In this document: in pieces, positions 12,172-21,883 of the stretch
Position numbering within the stretch: the stretch's first letter is position 1
Layout: every line of letters begins with the position of its first letter
From: Rotaria sordida
Taxonomy: Eukaryota > Rotifera > Eurotatoria > Philodinida > Philodinidae
Direction: 5' to 3'
NCBI GenBank assembly: GCA_905250125.1
Contig: CAJNOL010000969.1
Location: forward strand, 5,972-69,971
Length of the DNA: 64,000 nucleotides
The notes under the pieces: model-generated
What the model saw: the letters and a program-made list of their open reading frames with translations, nothing else
Database searches by the model: none
What the model was told of the DNA's origin: nothing
Position numbers and translations under genes: made by a program

Positions 12172-13736
12172 ATGTGAACGCTTTTTGTGCATCCTGAGTT
12201 CGCCTGATCCCATCTAATAAATGTTAGAAAACAGTTTGATCTACAATCACTACATGATGACTGAACCACTCTTTAGTGGATCAGCAATACTTTCACATAT
12301 GCACTTAATACTCTGTTTTAAGAGCTCATCTTTTCGATAAATACTTAGTACAATATTACAAGCAGAGTCAGCATTATTTTGATTATTGACTAGAGGCGCA
12401 TTTCGAAGTGCAGTGACACTTCTATTGTAATCATTCAATGAGTATTGATTCGGTTAGAGTAACAACTATCGGAAAATGCCTAGATATTCTGTTTTCGTGA
12501 AAAAAGGATATCACATTTTGTTCTGCATTTTTTTCTGCATCGTTTAAAACACATTTGACTTTCGACTAAGCTTTCTATCACAAAAATGACGGCATAGAAT
12601 ATATTTGCTAATGAGTGCTCATTTGGTTTCATGCGTCCACAGACTAAATTCTAATAGATTGACATTCATGTATACTTGTTTTTCAACGAATGTACTTGTT
12701 CGCTTTTGTTGTTCTTTACTTCATGGCTATTTTTCTCTGTTCTCAGTAATATTCCAGATAAAATTCTCTTTCTTGATTAGCTGTACGATCTCTTATGTCT
12801 CTTTGAGTTATTGTGCAGTTAGAAAAAAAGAAAGGAATAAAAGAACTAAAAATGGAAGCATTTCTATTTGTTGTTATTGTTGTAGTGAGGTCCTCTACAG
12901 AATCTCCACAGTTCTAATATTATATAACATCAACTTCGTGTATTACACCTGTTTTATTCAATTGAAGTCCGTACGGACTCCAGATTGACAATAAGTGAGA
13001 GTCTTTAAGGTTGCCATGTCAGAGTTAAATTGGATTACAACCTACTTGTCAGGCAAGGCTTTTATTAGTTGAATGAATCTTGATATCAGTTAATGAATAG
13101 AAACGAATGAGCTCTTCATCATTTTCTGTTAAAATACAATGAAGTCTGACATTTTTCCAAGTACGGTTGTATCACTCATATAGTAATACATACAAGTATC
13201 TAAATACATCTTGTCAAATGAAACAACGAGACATATCAAGAAAATTTTACTCAATTTACTTGTTTTTAGTTGTTCTTCTAGAACAGAACGCTTGCTAATC
13301 TTCTGTGACATGTTTTTCTTTCTACGTTTTTTTTTAATACCCGGAAAATACATCGGTTTATTTTTAGTATAATTCTTATTTCATCAGGAGAAAATCGGAT
13401 TTCCAATGTTGATTGTGACATCGCTATATTCTTTTTACAAGATAAACATTGTGCTTTAAAAGTGGAAAGATAAGATTTTTAGTATCGTTCAAACTGACAA
13501 ACATTAATATCTACTCTGTATTATCAATTGTGAATTTTGCTTTCCTAGATATTTTAAGACTCATGAAATAGTAAGTTTTTATCTTCTGAAAGAAAGTAAA
13601 GCACAGATCATAGTAATATTTTATCTTCATTTTTGTTTATGATCATAAAATATTCTTTCAATACTTAGATTTCTAATCAATATATCTATGATTCAATGTG
13701 TACATTTACTCAAATTAACATACTTCATTTACGACC
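12172..13736. other. Gene-free region upstream of the 7TM receptor
   Basis: AT-rich sequence with no supported gene. A 127-codon open frame at 12605-12988 is hydrophobic and cysteine-rich in a way typical of translated T-rich DNA, and is not called. Nothing else is recognised. Confidence 0.5.
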
Positions 13737-14648
13737 ATGAACACGGAATTATTTCTTAACGGCATTATTTTTACTTTAACAGCTATAACTTTTCTTGTTT
13801 CCATTATTAGTCTAATCATCATCTACATTCGTATTCAACAATTATTATCAAAAGTTCCAATTATTCTCACATGCAATACATATTCAACTTTAGTATTAGG
13901 ATCTTTGATGATGTTGATTGTCTATGGTTATAGTATATATGCTGATTTAAATTCTTGTGATTCTTGTAATAATTATTTGTGTCAATTACGAGGATATTTT
14001 CTTCATGTTTTTATTTGTGCATATTTTTATTCATGCCTTCTCCAAGCTATTTTTCGGCTATTTCGAATAGTCTTCTATAAACTAAGGAGATTACAATCAC
14101 CTGGCGTTTTTTTTGTTGCAATATTTGTTCAATGGATTATATCTTTTCTTTATATTCTTGTTCATCTATTTGACTATAATTTCGAATATTCGTCTGTTGC
14201 ACATGGTTGTTGGATTTCTTTTAAAAATATTCGTGCACTTCTTCAAGCATTAATAATCATGTATTGTGGTCCTATATTCAGCATATGCTTCATGTATGCG
14301 TATATTATTCGACATACGCGTCGAACAATTCATGTTCAACAACAACGGCAAACTCGTAATAAACGAGATTTACAGGTTCTTAAAAATATTGTAATTCTTG
14401 TACTTGCTGCAATGGGTGTTGGTTTAGCTACAGTATTTACATTGATGTACTATATTATTACTAATTATTTAATTCCCATCGCTTATCATTTACAAGGATT
14501 GAGTATATCTGGTGGATTTCTTTTGGGATCGATTGGTTTTGCATTGATTACACCACAAATATATGAAACAATTAAAATACAGCGACGAATAGCTACTTCT
14601 GTGATGACGATCAGAGAAATTCCTCGAACAATGAGTCAGACAATATGA
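13737..14648 (+). CDS. Rhodopsin-like seven-transmembrane receptor, intronless
   Basis: A single exon encodes 303 residues with seven hydrophobic segments at roughly 8-30, 43-66, 86-108, 124-146, 164-190, 216-240 and 247-272. The extracellular segment before TM3 is cysteine-rich (Cys-Asp-Ser-Cys...Cys-Gln-Leu-Arg), which could supply the TM3 cysteine of the usual disulfide; a Cys-Trp in the second extracellular loop is the likely partner. The DRY motif at the end of TM3 is not canonical (Arg-Leu-Phe-Arg-Ile-Val). TM7 ends Thr-Pro-Gln-Ile-Tyr, a variant of NPxxY. A His/Arg/Gln-rich third intracellular loop precedes TM6. This fits class A receptors that signal through G proteins. The ligand cannot be inferred. 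AATAAA lies at 14686. The start is the first ATG after an AT-rich leader. Confidence 0.75.
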   Translation: MNTELFLNGIIFTLTAITFLVSIISLIIIYIRIQQLLSKVPIILTCNTYSTLVLGSLMMLIVYGYSIYADLNSCDSCNNYLCQLRGYFLHVFICAYFYSCLLQAIFRLFRIVFYKLRRLQSPGVFFVAIFVQWIISFLYILVHLFDYNFEYSSVAHGCWISFKNIRALLQALIIMYCGPIFSICFMYAYIIRHTRRTIHVQQQRQTRNKRDLQVLKNIVILVLAAMGVGLATVFTLMYYIITNYLIPIAYHLQGLSISGGFLLGSIGFALITPQIYETIKIQRRIATSVMTIREIPRTMSQTI

Positions 14649-15090
14649 ATAGAGATTCTTGTTGTATTGAAAATTGAAATTTTAAAATAAATAAGACTAG
14701 AAGTCAGTCATTTCCTTAGTTATAAATCTTGATCATGTAGAAAGATATTACATGAATACCTGTATGTTTCTATGAATTTCTTATGATCTTATATGCATGT
14801 GAAATAAATGTTTTGTGAACAATCAAATATCAAGTTGAAGTTTACGAATTAGTGGCGGGGCCTGGGTGAGCTAGAGGTAGTTGAGCTCTCCCTAGAAAAT
14901 TTGAGCTCCATTCAGACTGTTAGATTTTCTTCACTAAAGAGTTTCAATGCGTGTACTGTAAGTTTATCTAGCGGCTTCCTTATTTCATGAGCAACACTTT
15001 TGTGTCACCGTATGATATTAATTTTAAATTAATCAGAAGAGAGTATCATATCTCAATTCTATCGGTGTATAGCGATAGACTAATAAAAAG
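14649..15090. other. Intergenic spacer
   Basis: It contains the receptor polyadenylation signal and a small GAGCTC-rich patch (14870-14910, with the AGCTC motif in both orientations). No gene is seen. The 5' half of a complete hAT transposase gene would be expected here but is not recognisable. Confidence 0.5.
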
Positions 15091-16393
15091 ATGTTCACAC
15101 TGACGAGAACAACACAAATACAACAACATCCACCAACAAATCAACGACGACAACATCACCAACAAAAAATAAATAATTCTACGTCAACTATTGTGACAGT
15201 TAAACATAATCATTTAGTTATGTTGGAGTCAGAGATTCCACCTGAAGCAACACGTATTATTACTTTAATTCTTTCTGTAAAGCAGTTAGTAAAATATGTT
15301 AAATTAGTATGTACTTCATAAAACTTCTCAGAAAACTATATTTAATGATAAAACCTTTGCCTCAATTACTTTAGGTAAACATTAATCAAGCTCTTGAAGA
15401 TAAAAAATCTCCTCGATTAATACAAAGTACAATCATTCGATGGTTATCAATGTTTGATTGTCTTGAAGCTGTGCTAAAATCATTTTTACCATTAAATCAA
15501 ATATTTGAAGAAAAAGAATTAAATAAAAAACGTTTAGAAAAAATAAATGTTGTTTTATTGGAAAGAATCATCGAATTCTTGAAACCATGGAAACATGTGT
15601 CAACACGATTACAATCGACGAATATACCATCAATTCACATTGTTATACCTGGTATTGAAAGTTTAAAAACAAGTTTGGAATTCGTTTTTCATGATACAAA
15701 ATTCGAACATGATAAAGGTAAGCATTATTGAAATAAATGATTACAGTTAGACTATTTTCGTTTATATGTGTTATAATAGATATGATGTTTTTTCGTCAAC
15801 GTGGAAAAATATTGATTGATGCAATGCTTGATTATCATCCCATTCATCTCATGACTTTATTCTTGAATCCAAGAACTAGAAAAATGAAACAATGTACCAA
15901 TAGTCAACGACAATCATGTTTAGAATATATTAAACAAGAAATGATTATGTTTGATGCATTTGATAGTGATACACAATCAATTGATAACAGTGACATATCA
16001 AAACGTAAAACATATGATAAACAAAATATAACTGATCGAATAATGCAACAATACTATGAAGAAGAGGATGAATATGATGATTTACCAGTAACAACTACTG
16101 CAATACATCAAGCAGAGATCGATAATTACTTGAAATTTGGAATATATAAATCAAACGAATCCTGCTCTGCCAATGCTTCTCCATCATCTGATCAAGAATA
16201 TAATCCATTACATTTTTGGAAGCAAAATCATTCATTATATCCACGTTTAGCAAAAATTGCCAAACGAGTATTTGCAGTACCAGCAACTAGTGCTGCTGTT
16301 GAAAGGGAGTTTTCTTTAGCTGGAAATATTGTAACTAATAAATGTGGAAACCTCGGATTGAAATCCGAGAGTTATGTGTACTTCAAAAAGTGA
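15091..16393 (+). pseudogene. hAT-family transposase relic, C-terminal half
   Basis: Three segments can be joined by GT-AG introns: 15091-15306, 15375-15717 and 15780-16393, with introns of 68 and 62 bp and matching phases 0 and 1. The second segment encodes a tryptophan-containing stretch (Ile-Ile-Arg-Trp-Leu-Ser-Met-Phe-Asp-Cys-Leu-Glu) corresponding to the conserved region after the insertion domain. The last segment encodes Pro-Ala-Thr-Ser-Ala-Ala-Val-Glu-Arg-Glu-Phe-Ser, the hallmark of the hAT dimerisation domain, preceded by the Phe-Trp-Lys motif. The N-terminal zinc-finger and first catalytic acidic residue are missing, and the 5' exon begins with low-complexity Gln/Thr/Pro sequence. 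The C-terminus departs from the family soon after the ERxFS motif. It is therefore a truncated copy or a domesticated fragment; I favour a relic. Confidence 0.75.
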
Positions 16394-17605
16394 ATGAGAC
16401 AGATGAGTCACCCTAGAATGTGTGCACATCAAAATTGTCCTGGCAAACCCTTTCTGTAAACACTTGATTTCTATTGGCTACTGCTCAACCAATAGGATTT
16501 AGAGATGAATAGAGCTCAGATTTGAACTCTTCACCTTGATTTACCCTATGAAACTCGTTTTTCCTATAACTTGATTTCTATTGGTTACCGTTCAACCAAT
16601 GGGATTTCGAGGCGAATGGAACATAGATCTGAGTTCTCCATTCTAGAAAACCTCGAACTATCATCTCTGTGATGGGAAGATAGAGCTCTAATTGTGGGTC
16701 ACATAGAGCGTGGACAAAAACAGAACCGAATTCCGATTAATTATCTTTGCAATAGGCGAGTTAGCTTTCTTGTTTCTTTATGTTTTATATACCATTTTGT
16801 AGCTCGTGAAATTCTCTATCGAATAGTATATAATAGTTGGGGTTTTATATGACTATGATAGGAAAAGTTTTTTATGAAAACAGAGAAGGGTCTATCTTCT
16901 CATAGGGAAAAATGACTATTTTTGCAATAACTCAGCAATGGTTCGGCCAATCCTTCTCATCTTCGAACTCGACCGAGATATTGTTAAGACTAAACTGTGT
17001 AGAAAATTTCATCGCGATCTGACTCTCCTTTCAAAAGTTATCGTGTAAACGGACGGACGGCCGGACGGCCGGACGGACGGACGGCCGGACACACTGACCG
17101 ATTCTAGAGTGTACTCACTTTTTGAGTACACAAAAAACGTTCAAAATTATCTCTCGAAACAGTGAATGATATTATTTTTCAAAACTCGTTCGAAAAATAT
17201 AAAAGAAAAAATGCACAAAACAAATAACCAATCTCAAGAAATGGTATTTATAAACACTTGAATGTTTTTTCTGATATTCTTACTTTTTTTAATGTATGTA
17301 TGTCTTCTAGTGTCTTTTGCTTTGTTTTTTGTATAGTACATATTTATATAAAATTAACTATTTTGAACACGAATAAAATAAAGATAAACAATAATTAGTA
17401 CAAAGATAAATATTTATATATATTTATTATAATTACAATCATCCAAGCTTAGATACGCGAGTTAAAATTAAGATCACAGTCTTAGTTATCTTTATACAAT
17501 TTTTTAAGAATTTCATTTTCGGTTCAGTTCGGTTCGGTTCGGTTCGGTTTAAAGATTTTGGTTTCGGTTCAGTTTAAATTCTGAAAAACTCGAACCATGC
17601 CCACC
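16394..17605. repeat. Repeat block downstream of the hAT relic
   Basis: A diverged direct repeat with a period of about 107 bp occupies 16461-16640; each unit begins ACTTGATTTCTATTGG and contains ATTGG...CCAAT as a small inverted repeat. A GGAC/GGCC tetranucleotide tract lies at 17050-17090, followed by a 9-bp stem hairpin (17109-17117 with 17123-17131, GTGTACTCA/TGAGTACAC). A (GGTTC)n microsatellite lies at 17520-17550. The tract and hairpin look like the 3' end of an interspersed element. No coding sequence is seen. Confidence 0.6.
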
Positions 17606-17961
17606 ACTGCTCGATACCTTTATCATTGATTTTATTATCCCACAAATCAAATTCGATTAGATAATGATTCTTGTTAAGAGCATGGAGTTGTGCTATACCT
17701 TGCGGGCCCAAGTTATTTCTGCCGAGGTGAAGATAAGTAAGTCTTGAGTTTTGTAGAATTTGGTTGATATAAATAGCTCCATCGGGTCCTATATTGCTGT
17801 TTCACAAGTTCAATGATTGCCATCTACGCATGTTTCATTGACACTCTTCGGTAAGAAGGCAGATGTTTTCATCGTCTACGATATTGTCTATGAAAATAGC
17901 ATTTGAATCGTCACGGGATTTTTCAATTAATTGTTGAAGTGGCGATGTATGATCACATTCT
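17606..17961 (-). pseudogene. Leucine-rich-repeat protein fragment with stop codons
   Basis: Read on the minus strand from an intron acceptor near 17961, the frame encodes an acidic helical lead (residues such as Gln-Gln-Leu-Ile-Glu-Lys-Ser), a Leu-Leu-Thr-Glu-Glu-Cys, then ribonuclease-inhibitor-type LRRs: Asn-Ser-Asn-Ile-Gly-Pro-Asp-Gly-Ala, Leu-Thr-Tyr-Leu-His-Leu-Gly-Arg-Asn-Asn-Leu-Gly-Pro-Gln-Gly, and Leu-Ile-Glu-Phe-Asp-Leu-Trp-Asp-Asn-Lys-Ile. Two in-frame TGA codons interrupt it, one at 17835-17837 and one just before the first LRR asparagine. Homology ends near the GGTTC microsatellite. The fragment is about 120 codons, too short for a functional protein. Parent genes of this kind are usually protein-interaction receptors or regulators. 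Confidence 0.7.
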
Positions 17962-18728
17962 AGATAAAAGAAAAATGAAAGCAATCGAGAAAAACTAACG
18001 CTTGTGTAAAAAGATTTGCTTCCAAGTTTTATCTTTGAATTCAAGAAAAGAGATTGGATTTTCATTGGGCGTTTGTACCTCAAATATTTGATATGATATT
18101 ATAGGAATAGTGATTTGACAAGAGAAACTGTCTCTTCATAACTAACTAGTTGAGTCATCAGTAATATCATCAGTCTGATTTATTCTCTACGACTTGCCCA
18201 ATGCATAGAGTAATCTATGGTTTTTTGAAGTCGATTGTAAAATATAAAGAACAATAAGTCTGTGATAAGATGCTATCATCCCAGTTGTTTCAGTATATTC
18301 TAAGAAAGCTTTTGATATTAAAATGGAGAATGTTGTCTTCTCTAGTACGAACGCCTCATGTTCAGCAACGATAAACGAGACGAAAGAAGTGAGATCAAAA
18401 GTAAAACTGCTTTTGAATCACTAAAGCTGTTGTTTGTATGTAGAATTTGTACTGATAATTTTTAATCGTTCCGTGACATATGACTACTTTCAGTTATTGT
18501 AATTCTTTCTATGTTACTAAGAGTGAACAGTTCGTTTCGAAAACAAAACTCGGTTCAAGCTCTATTTTCATCGAATTCGAAGAAGTATTAGTATAATACT
18601 TACACCCACACTCCACACCCTCATGCCGGATTTCGAAACGACTTCTTTAGTCGAGCAAGAATCGTTTTCAGAAAATGGTTTTACTCAATTTATATAGAAT
18701 GAATAGAAATGGATATACAGTGCTTATC
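17962..18728. other. Spacer between LRR fragment and tRNA gene
   Basis: Mostly unremarkable AT-rich sequence. A C-rich telomere-like motif (ACACCCACACTCCACACCCT) lies at about 18601-18622. No gene is recognised. Confidence 0.5.
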
Positions 18729-18801
18729 GTTCTGTTAGCGAAGTGGCTATCGCATCTGTCTCACACACAGAAGGTCGCAGGTTCGATTCCTGCACGGAAC
18801 A
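18729..18801 (+). tRNA. tRNA-Val (anticodon CAC), intronless
   Basis: All four arms fold. Acceptor GTTCTGT pairs with ACGGAAC (one G-T). D stem GCGA pairs with TCGC around an 8-base loop. Anticodon stem TCTGT pairs with ACAGA and the 7-base loop CTCACAC places CAC at 34-36. T stem GCAGG pairs with CCTGC around TTCGATT. The discriminator base is A. Internal Pol III promoter boxes are present: A box TAGCGAAGTGG and B box GGTTCGATTCC. A T-run 3' of the gene (from 18803) would terminate Pol III. Total length is 73 nt. It decodes valine GTG codons. Sequence and fold agree with an intact nuclear eukaryotic gene. Confidence 0.95.
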
Positions 18802-19082
18802 TATTTTTTCATTTTCTTTTCAGCAATCACCTTTTCATCTTCGATGTATCTTTGTTTATGTCAAAAGAAATGTATCAAGATAGATTTGAGATGATATCAA
18901 ACTAATGGTTCTCATGCAAAATTTCTCTGAAATCGATACTGTGTTTCTTCAATAAAAGATCGCACACATCTCGGTTTTTTTGTCTGTTGAAATCTTGAAA
19001 AATTGGATTTGATCGATGACTTATTCGGAAATCAATTGAGAGGAAGCGCGGGTGAGGGTCTTTCTCTCCGCTCACATCCTAG
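18802..19082. other. Spacer after the tRNA gene
   Basis: It contains the Pol III T-run and, at 19047-19079, a weak GT-rich hairpin (GCGGGTGAGGG...TCTTTCTCTCC...CTCACATCC) belonging to the telomere-like family. No gene is seen. Confidence 0.5.
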
Positions 19083-20454
19083 ATGCATAATCATTTCATT
19101 GTTGCTCATGCTTTCCATACTTTCCAGAAACAAGACGATTTAGAAAAATCAGAATGTTTTGATATTTTGAACATTAATTGCAAAGATGGTGTATTTGATG
19201 GGTGTGAGTGTGGAGTTGGAGATGTGGATGTGAATCTTGAACAAAAGGAGACACCCACACCCACCCACAACGATTGGCGTTTGCTTGGTAAACGTTTCGG
19301 CTATTCGACCAGTGAATTGCGTCATTGGGCGCTGCAAATCGATCCGACCATGACTCTACAGAACGAATGGTTCATGACACATAAAACTGATGCAGAGATC
19401 TACGGTCTATTGAAAATACTTGACGAGATTGATCGACAAGATGTCGCTAAGATCATTCGAGACGCAATGGCTGCTGCAAGTGATCTCATTCCTGACGATA
19501 TGTCCTTCGATATCAAACGATTGCCTCCAGTGCTTCTGTCTTATCCAATGGAACTTGCAACAGGCCGTGTTGGACTTGAAAAGTCATTTGGAAGAAACGG
19601 GCTATGCCTGTTGGATGGATACCGGCCAGATGGGTGGTGCCAAAGTCGTGGTTTGTTGCATGAACACGGTTTATGCTCAATCAGAAAACTGTTCACGGGA
19701 AGTGCATTTGGCCGTGAGTACCGGCAAACTCTTGATTTCCTTGCAAATGGAGAAACAAAAGTGGCCACCCGAAAGAGCATTAGGTCTTATTATGAGTGAA
19801 TATCTCTTCATTCGCTTCTTTGATCGCAAAGGCAATGATCCGGATTTCTGGGCCGCGGACAAGTTCACCGAACTTCTCGGTCAGATTCATTATCATGTGA
19901 CGCCCGATTTTGACATGATCACCGACCGCTATCGGGACTGGTTTGTACCTCGTGTTGATAATCTTATCTTTTTGCAACTAACGACCAACACGGACAATGA
20001 CCAAGTGATCAAAAAAGAACAAGTCACTGATAACACATCACTGGTAGTCACGCATCCTCAAGTAATAATCTCCTACAAATGGGATCGTCAATTGGACGTT
20101 GTCGCACTGTACAAACGATTGACACAACTCGGCTATCGGTGTTGGCTCGGCATCTTTCAGATGGGTGGTGGCGATTCACTTTCGAGAAGATCGATGCGGG
20201 TATTCGGCATGCGAAGTGTGTTCTCGCTTGTGTCACGCCGAAATACACGCTATCCATCAATTGTCGACGAGAAAGTCCTCAGTCTACTGAGAGACGGCAT
20301 ACTTGAAGTACACATCGAAAAGCCTTAACGATATCTGCTGGAAATGAAACGATCGACCACAGCAACGGTGAAATCTGAGAAAGTCAATAAGCGTCTAGAC
20401 AGAGTGAAAAGTACACTGGTAAATCCACAAAGTCGAGTATGTTCGATTATGTGA
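19083..20454 (+). pseudogene. Death-domain plus tandem TIR protein, frameshifted
   Basis: Codons from about 19270 encode a death-like domain (Asp-Trp-Arg-Leu-Leu-Gly-Lys-Arg-Phe-Gly...Leu-Arg-His-Trp-Ala). After a proline-valine-leucine-leucine-Ser-Tyr start, a first TIR-like domain follows (about 19530-19975, with Gly-Tyr-Ala-Cys-Trp-Met-Asp-Thr and Asn-Cys-Ser-Arg-Glu), and a second begins near 20065 (Val-Ile-Ile-Ser-Tyr-Lys-Trp-Asp...Gly-Tyr-Arg-Cys-Trp-Leu). An extra C at 19545 shifts the frame before TIR1, and a missing T near 20180 shifts it inside TIR2. After a stop at 20326 a further coding-like stretch ends in Cys-Ser-Ile-Met at 20454, which looks like a CaaX prenylation box. The first 60 codons include a GT-rich hairpin and are probably not original coding sequence. 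Such domains act in innate immune or cell-death signalling, or as NAD hydrolases. As sequenced the gene is dead. Confidence 0.75.
19199..19268. repeat. GT-rich telomere-like hairpin, copy in death/TIR pseudogene
   Basis: GGGTGTGAGTGTGGAG and a following GATGTGGATGTG tract oppose ACACCCACACCCACCCAC at about 19251-19268. It sits directly before the death domain and gives the translated low-complexity Cys-Gly-Val-Gly and Thr-Pro-Thr-Pro-Thr stretch. Confidence 0.7.
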
Positions 20455-21883
20455 ACGCCACACACTTGATTTTTCTATGCGAATAGATGAGTATATTTTA
20501 ACATTTATAAAACTAGATTTTTATGCATTTGTTTTGACTTCTATAAAGCTAAGCCAACCGACAAAAGATGAATGAATATTCAAGAGAATGCGTCCAATTC
20601 ATTGTACACGCCTCCAAAGAAGCACTAATCTTGAGGAAGCTTGAAGTTGAGAAATCATTTCTTTTATCGAAAATCTCGGCTCATTGAGTGTACGTGTATC
20701 TTTGTGGAAGACCAAACAACTGGCATCGAGACTCACACAAGCTCGCATATTCATTTTTTAGTATCCTGATCTAAATGCAATCTCTTAATTAGTCCACTTT
20801 TTTCATGTTATTGGATGTATTAGAAAAGTTCTTACTAATAATGTGTTACAATACGTGGAATTTTACCAAGAAGTAACGCATCAGACAATCATAGGTGAAT
20901 AAATAACATGATTCTAATTATTACTCTACGGGCAAGTTTCCTCGGCATTACAGAAGATTGTTAGTCAAACATGTGACGTTCGTTGACTATGGAGAAAATA
21001 TTAAATGTGAAGAAAGTGTATGACGATTTTCAGATAGAAGAAGTGTTAGCACTGATGGAATTATACTTCATTGAGCTTCTTCATATCATCAATCGTCAAA
21101 TGTGATGATTTATAATAGAATATATATTAGTGCAGATGGAGTTACACTTTATTATAATCCTTCATATAATACAATCGCCTCGTTTACATATAAAGGATAC
21201 GTTTATATACGCAATTAGGAGAGAGAAAAGGAAGAACAATGATGTAAAGGTAGAAAGATAAAAATAATACATGTGATGAGAAGAACTGATGAGTATAGAT
21301 TGAACATCATGAATATAATACAGTTAATCGACCGTTACGGTCACTACTTCACATATAACACATGCTTACATAGGAGAGAGCGAGAGAGGGAACAATGAGC
21401 ACACACACAGGACATAGTGTAACGATTATTAAGGTATTGAAGAATTATTGAACACTATGAGTAATCATACGTATCGATACGATGATGAGTTGCAATCAGA
21501 GTGACATAACATAAGGATGACATCACATACAGGTGATAGTATATCACATCGGTATATATCTTGGCATAGAGTGAACAGAACGTAAAAGGCTCTCACTCTC
21601 TATAGTGTTCTATACTCGCATGTAAGAATGATCGTTTATTTGATCGTTATACATAATATGGAGTATGCGATAACGCATGCCGTGCATTCTGTCAAGACGA
21701 TGTACCTATCGATTCTGTAAGTGCATTGAATGACTCCTCTCCTCAGAATTTAGTTTCATTGACGAGAATAGAAAAGAGAAGAAGAACAAGAAAAGAAAAT
21801 AGAGACTTAAGAAGTGCATCCTCATTTTGCATTCGAATTCTGATTATTTCTACTGTCGTTGTTCATAATACAATAAACGAAAC
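20455..21883. other. Gene-free region upstream of the aquaglyceroporin
   Basis: A diverged direct repeat of roughly 80 bp is seen at about 21038-21110 and 21122-21190 (both contain GATGGARTTA...CTTCATAT...CAATCG). The stretch 20830-21720 has TATATATC followed by a CACTCTCTATAGTG motif and purine-rich AGAGAGAG patches, reminiscent of a solo LTR, but no TG...CA boundaries or target-site duplication could be fixed. A short open frame at 21726-21929 overlaps the next gene out of frame and is not supported. Confidence 0.35.

Noticed and set aside
12605..12988. 127-codon plus-strand open frame
   Set aside because: Hydrophobic, Cys/Ser/Phe-rich composition typical of translated T-rich DNA, no motif, no splice or polyadenylation context.
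20830..21720. Solo LTR
   Set aside because: TATA-like and purine-rich features are suggestive, but no TG...CA ends, partner LTR or target duplication could be identified.
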